Numbered from the stretch's first letter, positions 26,194 to 34,311 are shown. The stretch: DNA of 64,000 bases from Kitasatospora xanthocidica (GCF_014656195.1 NZ_BNBY01000009.1:1-64000), one strand, 5' to 3'. The notes: a model not told the origin generated them from the letters alone. Numbers and translations are program-made.

Positions 26194-27726
26194 TCAGCTC
26201 TTCGAGGGCCCCGCCGCCGTTCCGGTGGCGGGGTCCTCGTGCGGGTGGACGTGGCCCGGGTCGAGCGGCGGGGTGGTGCCGCAGCACCACTCGGTGTCCG
26301 GCTCGGCCACCGGGTGGTCCTCGGGGGTGAGGACGTTGCCCCGGACGGCGGCGAAGGCGATGAGCCCGCCTGCCGTCAGCAGCCCGGCGCAGATCAGCAT
26401 CGCGATGTGGAAGGCGTGGTCCACGGCGGAGGGCACCCGGTAGGCGTCGCCGCTCAGGCCCGCCAGCGCCGGGAGGGCGGCGACGGCCAGCAGACCGGCC
26501 GCGCGGGCGGCGGCGTTGTTGACCCCGCTGGCGATGCCCGCGTGCCGGACCTCGACGGCCGCCAGCACGGTCGCGGTCAGCGGCGCCACCAGGAGGGTCA
26601 TGCCGCAGCCCATGACGGTGACGGCGGGCAGCACGTCCGCCCAGTAGGAGGAGCCCGCACCGGCGCGCAGCATGAGCAGCACCCCGGCGGCGCAGAGCAG
26701 CGGGCCGATCGTCAGCGGGATCCGCGGGCCGATCCGCTTGCCGAGGCGCGCGGCGCGCGAGGACAGCGCGAGCATCAGCACGGTGATCGGCACCAGGGCG
26801 AGGCCGGACACCAGCGGGGAGAAGCCGGCGACGATCTGCAGCTGCACGACCAGCAGGAAGAACACGCCGCTGAACGCCGCGTAGACGCAGAGGGTGACCA
26901 GGTTCACGGCGGTGAACAGCCGGGAGGAGAACAGGCCGAGCGGCAGCATCGGCTCGGGGGCCCGGCGCTCGACGACGATGAAGGCGGCACCGATGGCCAG
27001 TCCGAGCACGCCGCTGACCCAGACCGTGGCGGACACGCCCTCACCGGCGGCGGTCAGGGCGTAGGTGATCGCGCCGAGCGCGAGCGCGGCGAGCACCGCG
27101 CCGAGCACGTCGAAGCGGCCGGAGGCGCCCTCGTCCCGGCTCTCCGGGACGTACCGGGTGGCGACGGCGATCACGGCGGCGGCGAGCGGCAGGTTCAGCA
27201 GGAAGATCCAGCGCCAGCCGGGGCCGTCCACCAGCCAGCCGCCGAGGAAGGGGCCGACCGCCGCCGACACCCCGCCGAGGCCGGACCAGAGGCCGACGGC
27301 CGCCGAGCGGTCGTCAGGGTGGAAGACCGCCTGGAGCATGGCGAGGGAACCGGGGGTGAGCAGCGCCCCGCCGATGCCCTGGACGGCCCGGGCGGCGACC
27401 AGCACGTGGATGTCCGGCGCGGCGGCGCAGGCCGCGGACGCGACGGCGAACCAGACCACGCCGATCAGGAAGACCCGGCGCCGCCCGTACCGGTCGCCGA
27501 GCGCGCCGCCGAGCAGGATCAGGCCCGCCAGGGTGAGCAGATAGGCGTTCAGGGTCCATTGCAGCGACGCCAGGGAGGCGCCGAGGTCGGCGCCGATCCG
27601 GGGCAGGGCGACGTTCACCACGGTGCCGTCGAGCATCGCCATGCTGGAGCCGAGCACCGTCGCCAGTAGTACCCAGCGACCCTGCGCGGTGCCCAGGCGC
27701 AGGGTGCCGGCCTCGGAGGTGGCCAC
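26194..27726 (-). CDS. DHA2-family MFS drug exporter (EmrB/QacA-like)
   Basis: A 510-residue, 14-helix exporter. SSMAMLDGTVVNVALPRIG in helix 1 is the DHA2 signature; GGALGDRYGRRRVFLIG is motif A; RAVQGIGGALLTPGSLAML is motif C-like. The cytoplasmic tail contains CCGTTPPLDPGHVHPHEDP, a Cys/His-rich stretch not typical of the family. Start GTG 27726 (VATSEAGTL) was chosen for its GGAGGA site; a TTG 12 codons upstream is the longest open start. The 3' end overlaps the purB terminator. A 15-bp palindrome 145 bp upstream may be its operator. Confidence 0.9.
   Translation of the reverse strand: MATSEAGTLRLGTAQGRWVLLATVLGSSMAMLDGTVVNVALPRIGADLGASLASLQWTLNAYLLTLAGLILLGGALGDRYGRRRVFLIGVVWFAVASAACAAAPDIHVLVAARAVQGIGGALLTPGSLAMLQAVFHPDDRSAAVGLWSGLGGVSAAVGPFLGGWLVDGPGWRWIFLLNLPLAAAVIAVATRYVPESRDEGASGRFDVLGAVLAALALGAITYALTAAGEGVSATVWVSGVLGLAIGAAFIVVERRAPEPMLPLGLFSSRLFTAVNLVTLCVYAAFSGVFFLLVVQLQIVAGFSPLVSGLALVPITVLMLALSSRAARLGKRIGPRIPLTIGPLLCAAGVLLMLRAGAGSSYWADVLPAVTVMGCGMTLLVAPLTATVLAAVEVRHAGIASGVNNAAARAAGLLAVAALPALAGLSGDAYRVPSAVDHAFHIAMLICAGLLTAGGLIAFAAVRGNVLTPEDHPVAEPDTEWCCGTTPPLDPGHVHPHEDPATGTAAGPSKS
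26204..26238 (+). terminator. purB terminator within the MFS coding end
   Basis: 15-bp stem with two G-U pairs, arms 26204-26218 and 26224-26238, 5-nt loop, 36 nt beyond the purB stop. The arms lie inside the last codons of the convergent MFS gene (coding for its EDPATGTAAGPSKS tail). Confidence 0.7.
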
Positions 27727-27870
27727 GGCTCGATCCTCCGCCCCGCGGGGCGTACGTGACAAGGGTCACCGGTGGGTGTGTCGGGGGTGGCGGTGCGTGA
27801 GCGGACGGCAGCGCAGTGCCGACGACTTCGGCGCAGGGTCGTGGATCAGTGGCGCGGCGTGAATGGATTG

Positions 27871-27885
27871 TGTACGCACCGTACA
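27871..27885. promoter_or_regulatory. 15-bp palindrome, candidate TetR-type operator
   Basis: TGTACG-CAC-CGTACA, 6-bp perfect arms, between the DHA2 exporter start and the c-di-AMP riboswitch. On the minus strand it overlaps a TACACA -10-like element (27876-27871 side). No TetR gene is near, so the binder is unknown. The remaining 27727-28019 region has no gene. Confidence 0.45.
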
Positions 27886-28019
27886 GCGGATCATTCGGAG
27901 GGTGACCGGCGCAGGGGGGATGGTTGCCCGTTCAAGAGATCGACATTGCTTCACCCGAACGGATGGGTTTTAGTTCAGCGACCGCCCGGCCAGTCCGGAC
28001 GGATCCTCCGGGCGGAACG

Positions 28020-28212
28020 CCGAATCCTGCCGCTGCCCGGTGGTTCGATCTGAACTCTGTACGGCAGGAGCGGGGGACCCACAGGTAAGTCGCCGGACCG
28101 GAGTTCGCGCCTCAGGGCGCGGGCGTCCAGGGCCGGCTTGGGGTGAAGCCGCGCATGCGGCCGGGCAACTCCAGCCCGAACCCGACAGCTCACCTCGCAG
28201 GCGTCGGAGAGG
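28020..28212 (+). promoter_or_regulatory. c-di-AMP (ydaO/yuaA-type) riboswitch
   Basis: Conserved pieces in order: CGAATCCTGCCGC (28021-28033), ACGGCAGGAGCGGGGGACCCA (28061-28081) pairing back with it, CTTGGGGTGAAGCCG (28137-28151), then CCGGGCAACTCCAGCCCG and ACCCGACAGCTCACCTCG with a final GGCGTCGG. This is the consensus seen upstream of cell-wall hydrolase genes in Streptomyces. The final helix ends directly against the GAGAGGA ribosome-binding site of the peptidase, so c-di-AMP binding could act on that site or on transcription upstream; no separate terminator is visible. Confidence 0.92.
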
Positions 28213-28220
28213 AAACTTCC

Positions 28221-29189
28221 ATGCCTGCTCAGGCTCGTCGTATCGCCCTGCCCCGCGCCGCCCGCATCGGCATCGCCACCGCCGTCACCGGTGTCTCCTT
28301 CGTCCTCCCGCTGGTCACCGCGGTGAGCGCCCAGGCCCACACCGCTCCGGCCGCCCCCTCCGCCCCGGCTGCCGCCGCCACCGTCGCCGACGCCAAGCCG
28401 GCCGGCCAGGCCGCCCCGGCCGCCGCGCACGAGAGCTACCGCGTCATCAGCGGCGACACCCTGTCCAAGATCGCCGACGCCAAGCACGTCGACGGCGGCT
28501 GGCAGGCGCTGTACGAGCAGAACCGCTCGGTCGTCGGTGCCAACCCCAACCTGATCTACCCGGGCCAGCAGCTCGCGCTCGCCGGCCACGCCGCGGCCCC
28601 GTCCGCGGACGCCGCCCCGGCCACCCCGGCGAAGCCGGCCGCTCCCGCCGCCCAGACCGCCAAGCCGCAGTCCCAGGTCCAGGTCAAGACCGAGGCCGCC
28701 AAGCCGGCCGCCCCGGTGCAGACCCAGGTTCAGACCGCCGCCCCGGCCCAGGCCGTGACCGCCGCTCCGGTCGCCGCGACCTCCGGCTTCGTCGCGCCGC
28801 TGGCCAACCCGCAGCTCGGCACCGCCTACGGCGTGGCCGGCTCGATGTGGGCCTCCGGCCACCACACCGGCCAGGACTTCATCGCCTCCACCGGCACCCC
28901 GCTGCGCGCCGTCGCCAACGGTGTCGTGGTCAAGGCCGGCAACGGCGGCGCCTACGGCAACGAGGTCGAGATCAAGCTCGCCGACGGCCACTACGCCGAG
29001 TACGCGCACCTCTCCGTGATCGGCGTGACGATCGGTCAGACCGTCACCGTCGGCCAGCAGATCGGCCTCTCGGGCGCCACCGGCAACGTGACCGGCCCGC
29101 ACCTGCACTTCGAGATCCGCACCGGCTCGGAGTACGGCTCGGACATCGACCCGGTCGCCTACCTGCGCGCCCACGGCGTCGCGCTCTGA
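28221..29189 (+). CDS. Secreted LysM and M23 (LytM) peptidoglycan endopeptidase
   Basis: A 322-residue exported cell-wall protein. Start ATG 28221 (MPAQARRIAL) follows GAGAGGAAAC; the 26-codon longer frame lies in the riboswitch. Signal peptide about 1-41 (ending VSAQA|HT), LysM domain about 73-120 (YRVISGDTLSKIAD ... NPNLIYPGQQLAL), an Ala/Pro/Gln-rich linker, then an M23 metallopeptidase with zinc ligands H215 and D219 in GHHTGQDF and the HLH pair H294/H296 in GPHLHFEIR. It should bind peptidoglycan and cut cross-bridges. Control by c-di-AMP ties it to osmotic/wall homeostasis and spore germination. Confidence 0.93.
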   Translation: MPAQARRIALPRAARIGIATAVTGVSFVLPLVTAVSAQAHTAPAAPSAPAAAATVADAKPAGQAAPAAAHESYRVISGDTLSKIADAKHVDGGWQALYEQNRSVVGANPNLIYPGQQLALAGHAAAPSADAAPATPAKPAAPAAQTAKPQSQVQVKTEAAKPAAPVQTQVQTAAPAQAVTAAPVAATSGFVAPLANPQLGTAYGVAGSMWASGHHTGQDFIASTGTPLRAVANGVVVKAGNGGAYGNEVEIKLADGHYAEYAHLSVIGVTIGQTVTVGQQIGLSGATGNVTGPHLHFEIRTGSEYGSDIDPVAYLRAHGVAL

Positions 29190-29312
29190 CCCCTCCGGGG
29201 TTTCAGTAACCACCGCTGCTGCGGAGCGAATCGATCCCCCGGGATGGTCATGTCGGGTGACCGCTCGACCGGGTGATCGCCGCACAGTGGTCATGGGCGC
29301 GGGACACGCCCA

Positions 29313-29360
29313 GGCCGGCCCGGCTCGCGGGACAATCCTCCCTCGCGAGCCGGGCCGGCC
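29313..29360 (+). terminator. Terminator after the LysM/M23 gene
   Basis: 17-bp perfect stem, arms 29313-29329 (GGCCGGCCCGGCTCGCG) and 29344-29360, followed by GTTGTCGTTT. It lies 124 nt past the stop codon, between convergent genes. Confidence 0.75.
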
Positions 29361-29450
29361 GTTGTCGTTTCCGGGTGCGGCCGCTGCTGTGCGCGCGAGG
29401 GGTTGCCGGCCCGGTCAACTCCCGTGCGGGGGAACGGTGGTGGGCCCGGT

Positions 29451-30170
29451 TCAGCTCCGGTGGGCCGGCTGGCCGTACCGGGCGGCGGCCAGCAGGTCGT
29501 GCATCCGGTGGCCGAAGTCCTCGGTGTCGCGGGCCGGTTCGGGGAAGACCAGGCGGACGTCGCGGTGGCCGTCCGGGTGGTCCAGGCGCAGCACCAGGCC
29601 GTGGCGGTCGAGGGCGAGCGGGCGGACGTCCGGGTTGCGGACGAGCAGTACCGGGTCGAGCAGCCGGGTGAGGACGTCGAGCGCCTCGGCGTGCTCGTCG
29701 GCGAAGTGGGTGAGCATCGCGGCCTCGTGGCGGGCCATCGGGTCGGCGGCGGCGAGGGCGAGGTCGGCGCCGGTGACCGCGCCGGTGCGGTACGGGGTGG
29801 CGAGGACGGCGTGGGCGACGTCCACGTGCAGGTGGACGCTGAGGCCGTCGTCGGCGAGGTGGGCGAGGTGGAGCCGGCCGGCCAGGGTGAGGCGGGCGCG
29901 GACGCGGTCGCGGACGGCGACGGGGGAGACGTCGGTCACGTCGAGGACGACGGCGAGGCCGTCGGTCGCCTGGGCGGCGGCCAGGGTGAGCGGGGCGTCC
30001 AGCGGGGCGCGCAGCCGAAGGTGGGAGCCGTGGGCGGAGACCGGGGTGTCCAGGTCGTGGTGCTCGCCCAGGGCGCGCACCGTGAGCGAGGAGGCCGTGC
30101 TGAGCAGGCTGTGGATCCGCTCGGCGGTGGTGGGCTCGGGGACCTCGGCGTCGCCGGTGGGCAGGCTCAT
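29451..30170 (-). CDS. DUF2470 (haem-utilisation-like) protein
   Basis: A 239-residue soluble protein. Its C-terminal part (about 145-235: DPMARHEAAMLTHFADEHAEALDVL ... LRLDHPDGHRDVRLVF) is a DUF2470 domain, also found at the C-terminus of HugZ/HutZ-type haem-utilisation proteins. The N-terminal half resembles a split-barrel fold with histidine-rich strands (LRALGEHHDL, HLHVDVAHAVL). A consensus iron box lies directly upstream of its GGAGG ribosome-binding site, strongly suggesting iron-repressed expression and a role in haem or iron handling. Enzymatic haem breakdown is inferred only. Confidence 0.85.
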   Translation of the reverse strand: MSLPTGDAEVPEPTTAERIHSLLSTASSLTVRALGEHHDLDTPVSAHGSHLRLRAPLDAPLTLAAAQATDGLAVVLDVTDVSPVAVRDRVRARLTLAGRLHLAHLADDGLSVHLHVDVAHAVLATPYRTGAVTGADLALAAADPMARHEAAMLTHFADEHAEALDVLTRLLDPVLLVRNPDVRPLALDRHGLVLRLDHPDGHRDVRLVFPEPARDTEDFGHRMHDLLAAARYGQPAHRS

Positions 30171-30188
30171 GGGCGGACCTCCAGGTAG

Positions 30189-30207
30189 TTAGGTGAGCCT
30201 AACCTAA
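30189..30207 (-). promoter_or_regulatory. Iron box (DmdR1/IdeR-type)
   Basis: TTAGGTGAGCCTAACCTAA on the plus strand, differing from the symmetrical 19-bp IdeR/DmdR1 consensus at only a couple of central positions. It begins 19 bp before the DUF2470 start codon on the minus strand and would block transcription when Fe(II) is plentiful. Confidence 0.88.
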
Positions 30208-30265
30208 TGTCGCCGTCGGGGTGTGGCAAGCGGGACACCGGAACTCGCCGTGGGGGGGGGGCATG

Positions 30266-30315
30266 CCGTGGGCCCGGACATGCCGAGGGCCCGGACGCGG
30301 CGTCTGGGCCCACGG
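30266..30315 (-). terminator. Terminator of the kinase-IclR-RidA operon
   Basis: Arms CCGTGGGCCCGGAC (30266-30279) and GTCTGGGCCCACGG (30302-30315), one G-U-type pair, just past the RidA stop at 30329. The loop repeats GGGCCCGGAC, so two alternative foldings are possible. Confidence 0.7.
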
Positions 30316-30328
30316 GGTGGCGGGAGTG

Positions 30329-30757
30329 TCAGCCGATGACGGCCTGGGCGTCGATCTCGACCAGCATCGGCTCCTGCGGGAGCTCGACGAAGACGGTGGT
30401 GCGGCAGGGCTTCACGCCGCCGGGCTTGATGTTCTCCTCGATGAACTCGGCGTAGACCTCGTTCATCAGCGGGAAGTCGGCGCGCTTGGTGAGGTAGACG
30501 CGGAACATCACCACGTCCTCGATCGTGGCGCCGCCGGCCTCGACGATCGCCTTGACGTTCTCCAGGGTGCGCCGGGTCTGCGCCTTCACGTCGCCGCGGT
30601 GGAGGTACTCGCCGGTCCCCGGATCCTGCGGGCCCTGGCCGGAGACCTGAAGGATCGGGCCCTTGCGCACGCCCTGGGAGAACGTCCAGGCGGGGGCGGG
30701 GGCGCCGTCGGTGCGGATCTCGACCTTCCGGTCGGTCTGGGGGTGCTCGGCGGACAT
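30329..30757 (-). CDS. ridA: RidA-family enamine/imine deaminase
   Basis: A 142-residue RidA (YjgF/YER057c/UK114) protein with the conserved arginine R119 in KPCRTTVFVELP, which contacts the substrate carboxylate, and GQGPQDPGTGE plus QTRRTLENVKAIVEAGG segments. RidA proteins hydrolyse 2-aminoacrylate-like enamines released by PLP dehydratases. It is the last gene of the minus-strand operon (29 bp after IclR), opposite a D-serine-dehydratase-like PLP enzyme, so it probably clears that enzyme's reactive intermediate. ATG 30757 follows GAGGAG. Confidence 0.92.
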   Translation of the reverse strand: MSAEHPQTDRKVEIRTDGAPAPAWTFSQGVRKGPILQVSGQGPQDPGTGEYLHRGDVKAQTRRTLENVKAIVEAGGATIEDVVMFRVYLTKRADFPLMNEVYAEFIEENIKPGGVKPCRTTVFVELPQEPMLVEIDAQAVIG

Positions 30758-30786
30758 GGGACTCCTCGGAGGTTCTCGACGGTTCG

Positions 30787-31536
30787 TCAGTGGTGGTCGG
30801 GGCGGCCGCAGTCGGCCGAGACGGCGCGGGCGGTGGCGAGCAGCTGCGGGAGGAGGTCCAGCACCTTCTCGTACGGGAGCACGACGTCCGGGACGGAGAT
30901 GGAGGCGGCGGCGACGACCCGTCCGCTGGCGTCCCGGATCGGCGCGGCCACGCAGTTGATGAAGGCCTCGTACTCGGCGCGGTCCTGCGCCCAGCCCTGG
31001 AGGGCGACCCGCTCCAGCTCGGCGAGCAGCGCCTCGGGCGAGGCGAGGGTCCGCTCGGTGTGCGGGGTGAAGTCGATCCCGGCCACCACCCGGCGGCGCT
31101 CGGGCAGCGGCAGGTCGGCCAGCAGCACCTTGGAGACGGCGGCGCTGTGCAGGGCGGCGCGCAGGCCGATCCGGGAGTACATCCTGACCGGGTGGCGGGA
31201 GTCGAACTTGTCGATGTAGACCACCTCGCCGCCCTCGTACGCGGCCAGGTGCACGGTCTGGCCGGTGGCGGCGTTCAGCTCGGCCAGGTGCGGGGCGGCG
31301 ATCCGGCGGACGCCGCGCTGCTCCAGGGCCAGGCCGGAGAGGGCGAACAGGCCGGCACCGAGGTGGTAGCGGTAGGCCGGGTCGCGGTAGACGAATCGTT
31401 CCTCTTCGAGGCTCTGGAGCAGCCGGAGCACGGTCGTCTTGTGGACGCCGAGCACCTCGGCGAGCTGGTCGAGGGAACGTTCGCCCTCGCCGAGCTCGGC
31501 GAGGATGCGCAGGGCGCGGCTGACGGTCTGGCTCAT
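30787..31536 (-). CDS. IclR-family transcriptional regulator
   Basis: A 249-residue regulator with an N-terminal winged helix (SQTVSRALRILAELGEGERSLDQLAEVLGVHKTTVLRLLQSLEEERFV, residues 2-49) and a C-terminal IclR effector domain (GQTVHLAAYEGGEVVYIDKFDS ... AASISVPDVVLP). It should sense a small organic acid. Start ATG 31536 overlaps the stop of the sugar kinase (ATGA at 31533-31536), so the two are coupled. It very likely controls both divergent operons through the compound palindrome at 32926-32962. KDG or KDPG is a reasonable guess for the effector, not shown. Confidence 0.93.
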   Translation of the reverse strand: MSQTVSRALRILAELGEGERSLDQLAEVLGVHKTTVLRLLQSLEEERFVYRDPAYRYHLGAGLFALSGLALEQRGVRRIAAPHLAELNAATGQTVHLAAYEGGEVVYIDKFDSRHPVRMYSRIGLRAALHSAAVSKVLLADLPLPERRRVVAGIDFTPHTERTLASPEALLAELERVALQGWAQDRAEYEAFINCVAAPIRDASGRVVAAASISVPDVVLPYEKVLDLLPQLLATARAVSADCGRPDHH

Positions 31537-32708
31537 CGTGCTCCGCTTCGAGGGCTGGGGGTCCCGCTCATTGTGCCGGGGCCCGGTCGGCCGGTGTGCG
31601 GGGCCCGGGTGGTGCGCCGGGTGCCGCCGGCAGGCGGGGGCGGGCCGGTGATGCCGTCCGGGGGCAGGGCCGGGCCGGTGATGCCGTCCGCGGTGACCCG
31701 GGTGGCGGCCCAGTGCGCGGGGGAGGCGTCGAGCAGGGCGGCCACCACGGCGGCGGGCGGCAGTTCGGCCTGGTCGCCGTGGGCGGTCAGCGCGCAGGCC
31801 GCGCTCAGGTGGCCGAGCCGCAGCCGGCGGCGCTGGTCCAGGCCCCGGAGGGTGCCGGCCAGGTAGCCGGCCGCGAAGGCGTCGCCCGCGCCGGTGGCCT
31901 CGACCACCTCGACGGCGAGGGCCGGTTCGGTGACCGCGGTGCCGTCCCGGTCCAGGGCGGTGACCTGCCGGTCGGCGTCCTTGACCACGAGCGTGGCGGG
32001 GGTGGGGAAGCGGCGGCGCAGCGCGGCCGGGTCCCCGGTGCCGAAGGCGGCCTGGGCCTCGTCGGAACCGAGCAGCAGCAGGTCGGCGGCGTCCAGCAGT
32101 GGCGGCAGCACCGCAGGATCGCGGTCCTGCCAGAGCGCGGGGCGCCAGTTGAGGTCGAAGCTGACCGTCCGGGCCGGCCGGCGGTCGGCGAGCAGGGCGT
32201 GCAGCAGGGCCAGGCAGTCGTCGGAGAGCGCGGCCGTGATGCCGGACAGGTGCAGCAGGCGGGCACCGGCCAGCAGCGCGGCGGCGGCGGGGTCGGCGAG
32301 CAGGGCGGGAGAGAGCGCGGCGGCCGCGGAGCCGCGCCGGTGGTAGTGCAGCCGGCTGCGGCCGGGGCCGAGGTCCCGGTCGTGGCCGGTGGTGCCACCC
32401 ACCTCCTTGAGGTAGAGGCCGGTCGGGCGGTGCGGGTCGACCGCGACGGCCGAGACGTCCACACCGCGCGCGGCGACCTCGGCGACCAGCCGGCGGCCGA
32501 AGCCGTCGTCGCCGACCCGGCTGATCCAGGCCGTCGGCACGCCGAGGGCGGCCAGCGCCCCGGCCACGTTGGACTCGGCGCCGCCGACGGCGAGCCGGAA
32601 GTTCTCCACCGACTCCAGCGGCCCGGGGCGGTCCGGGAGCAGCACGGCCATCGACTCGCCCAGGCACACGGCCGTCGGGGCCGGGCCCGGGGTGTCCTGT
32701 CGCGGCAT
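31533..32708 (-). CDS. PfkB-family kinase, 2-keto-3-deoxygluconate kinase-like
   Basis: A 391-residue ribokinase-family enzyme. CLGESMAVLLPDRPG, VGGAESNVAGALAALGV and RPTGLYLKEVGG are typical of KDG kinases; the catalytic base is D276 in EATGAGDAFAAGYL. It would phosphorylate 2-keto-3-deoxygluconate to KDPG, feeding the aldolase encoded across the divergent promoter. About 75 C-terminal residues beyond the usual end are low complexity (ITGPALPPDGITGPPPP), coded by a 30-bp-period repeat at 31641-31690. ATG 32708 follows GAGGAGCCCC. First gene of the kinase-IclR-RidA operon. Confidence 0.87.
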   Translation of the reverse strand: MPRQDTPGPAPTAVCLGESMAVLLPDRPGPLESVENFRLAVGGAESNVAGALAALGVPTAWISRVGDDGFGRRLVAEVAARGVDVSAVAVDPHRPTGLYLKEVGGTTGHDRDLGPGRSRLHYHRRGSAAAALSPALLADPAAAALLAGARLLHLSGITAALSDDCLALLHALLADRRPARTVSFDLNWRPALWQDRDPAVLPPLLDAADLLLLGSDEAQAAFGTGDPAALRRRFPTPATLVVKDADRQVTALDRDGTAVTEPALAVEVVEATGAGDAFAAGYLAGTLRGLDQRRRLRLGHLSAACALTAHGDQAELPPAAVVAALLDASPAHWAATRVTADGITGPALPPDGITGPPPPAGGTRRTTRAPHTGRPGPGTMSGTPSPRSGAR

Positions 32709-32887
32709 GTGCGGGGCTCCTCGTCTGCAGCCGTTCCGTCGAGAGCGGGCCGGCTCCGTCGACCGGGGCCGTGGGTCGACTCCGGGACCGACTCCGTGGG
32801 CCCGGTCCGTCGCCTGGTCCACTGGTCCACCGGCCGGGTCCGGTGGTGGGGGCCGTGGGCGGGTCCGGTGAGCGTGGGTCAGTTCCG

Positions 32888-32962
32888 TTGACCGTGATCC
32901 GGCGCCGATGCTAGAACCGTGCTGCCAACATGTGCAACCCGCGTTGCACATGTTGCAACATG
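32888..32962 (+). promoter_or_regulatory. Promoter and compound palindrome (candidate IclR operator)
   Basis: TTGACC (32888-32893), 18-bp spacer, TAGAAC (32912-32917); transcription should start near 32924. Directly after lie two overlapping palindromes: 12-bp arms CAACATGTGCAA (32926-32937) and TTGCACATGTTG (32944-32955), and the perfect 14-mer CATGTTGCAACATG (32949-32962). Thus three CAACATG half-sites alternate in orientation just before the ribosome-binding site. The position fits repression by blocking RNA polymerase. The remaining 32709-32887 stretch is GC-rich with GTCGAC-type repeats and no gene. Confidence 0.78.
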
Positions 32963-32979
32963 GCGGATGGAGGAAGACG

Positions 32980-34311
32980 GTGGAGCAGACCTTCGCGAGC
33001 GCCGGCACCGGACCGGGCATCGCCGGCGGAGCGGTGGCGGCCCTGGCCGACGAACCGCTGGACTGGCGGTTCAAGGCCGCTCCACCCGAGTCTCCCCCGG
33101 CCTGGCGGCCGGGAGGTGCCCCCAGGGGACGCACCGTACGGGAGTGGCTGGCCGACGGCCCGACCCTCTCCTCGCTCGGCACCCCGCTGCTCACCCTGGA
33201 CGGCGCCGCGCTCGACCACAACGTCCGCACCATGGCCGACTGGTGCGCCAAGGCCGGCGTCACGCTCGCCCCGCACGGCAAGACCACCATGGCGCCCGCC
33301 CTCTGGCAGGCGCAGCTCGACGCCGGAGCCCACGGCATCACCCTCGCCAACCTGCCCCAGGTGCGGGTCGCCCGGGCCTTCGGGGTGCGGCGGATCCTGC
33401 TCGCCAACACCCTGCTCGACCCGGCCGGGCTGGCCTGGCTCGCCGACGAACTGGCCGCCGACCCGGCCTTCGCCTTCCTCTCCTGGGTCGACTCCGCCGA
33501 GAGCGTGCGGCTGATGGACGAGGCGCTGCGCGCCGCCGGGGCCGAGCGGCCGGTCGAGGTGCTGGTCGAACTCGGCGGCCCCGGCGGGCGGACCGGTGCC
33601 CGCGGCGTGGACGCCGCCGTCGAGGTCGCCGCCGCCGTGCTGCGCGTCCCCACCCTGCGCCTCGCGGGCGTCGGCGGATACGAGGGCGCGCTCGCCCACG
33701 ACGCCACGGCCGACGGACTGGCCACCGTCCGGGACTACCTCCGCACGCTGGCCCGGCTGCACGGCCGGCTCGCCGGCGCCTGCCCGGACGACGCGCCACC
33801 GGTGGTCACGGCCGGCGGCAGCGCCTACTTCGACCTGGTGGTCGAGGAGTTGGCGGCACTCCCGGACGCCCTCGTGGTGCTCCGCTCCGGCGCGTACGTC
33901 GCCCACGACGACGGCTTCTACCGGGGCATCTCACCGCTCGCCCGGGCCGACGGCGAGGCGCCGTTCCGCGGTGCGCTGCACGGCTGGGCCCGGGTGATCT
34001 CCCGCCCCGAACCGCAACTCGCCCTGCTGGACGCCGGCAAGCGCGACCTGCCCTTCGACGAGGGCCTGCCCGAACCGCAACGGGTGCGCGGCGGCGCCGA
34101 GTTGACCGGAACGGCGGCCCGGATCACCGCACTCAACGACCAGCACGCCTTCCTGCGCGACGCGGGCGACCTCGCCCCGATCGGCGCGGTGCTGCGGCTG
34201 GGCGTCTCGCATCCGTGCACGGCCTTCGACAAGTGGACGGCGATCCCGGTGCTGGACTCCGCGGACGCGGCGGAGCCGAAGGTCACCGGGCTGGTCAGGA
34301 CGTTCTTCTGA
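32980..34311 (+). CDS. PLP-dependent D-serine dehydratase/D-threonine aldolase-like enzyme
   Basis: A 443-residue fold-type III PLP enzyme of the DSD1/D-threonine aldolase group. The PLP lysine is K101 in APHGKTTMAPALW; the C-terminal metal site is H411 and C413 in SHPCTAFDKW, as in metal-dependent D-serine dehydratases. GTG 32980 follows GGAGGA; the upstream in-frame codons lie in the operator. Pseudomonas D-glucosaminate dehydratase is reported to belong to this family, and the KDG kinase and KDPG aldolase neighbours make D-glucosaminate (giving KDG and ammonia) the best-supported substrate. D-serine or D-threonine remain alternatives. Its stop overlaps the next start (TGATG). Confidence 0.85.
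   Translation: MEQTFASAGTGPGIAGGAVAALADEPLDWRFKAAPPESPPAWRPGGAPRGRTVREWLADGPTLSSLGTPLLTLDGAALDHNVRTMADWCAKAGVTLAPHGKTTMAPALWQAQLDAGAHGITLANLPQVRVARAFGVRRILLANTLLDPAGLAWLADELAADPAFAFLSWVDSAESVRLMDEALRAAGAERPVEVLVELGGPGGRTGARGVDAAVEVAAAVLRVPTLRLAGVGGYEGALAHDATADGLATVRDYLRTLARLHGRLAGACPDDAPPVVTAGGSAYFDLVVEELAALPDALVVLRSGAYVAHDDGFYRGISPLARADGEAPFRGALHGWARVISRPEPQLALLDAGKRDLPFDEGLPEPQRVRGGAELTGTAARITALNDQHAFLRDAGDLAPIGAVLRLGVSHPCTAFDKWTAIPVLDSADAAEPKVTGLVRTFF

Noticed and set aside
32919..34310. N-terminal part of a 1026-codon frame upstream of the deacylase
   Set aside because: This part is an out-of-frame reading of the PLP enzyme gene; only the section from ATG 34311 codes for protein.
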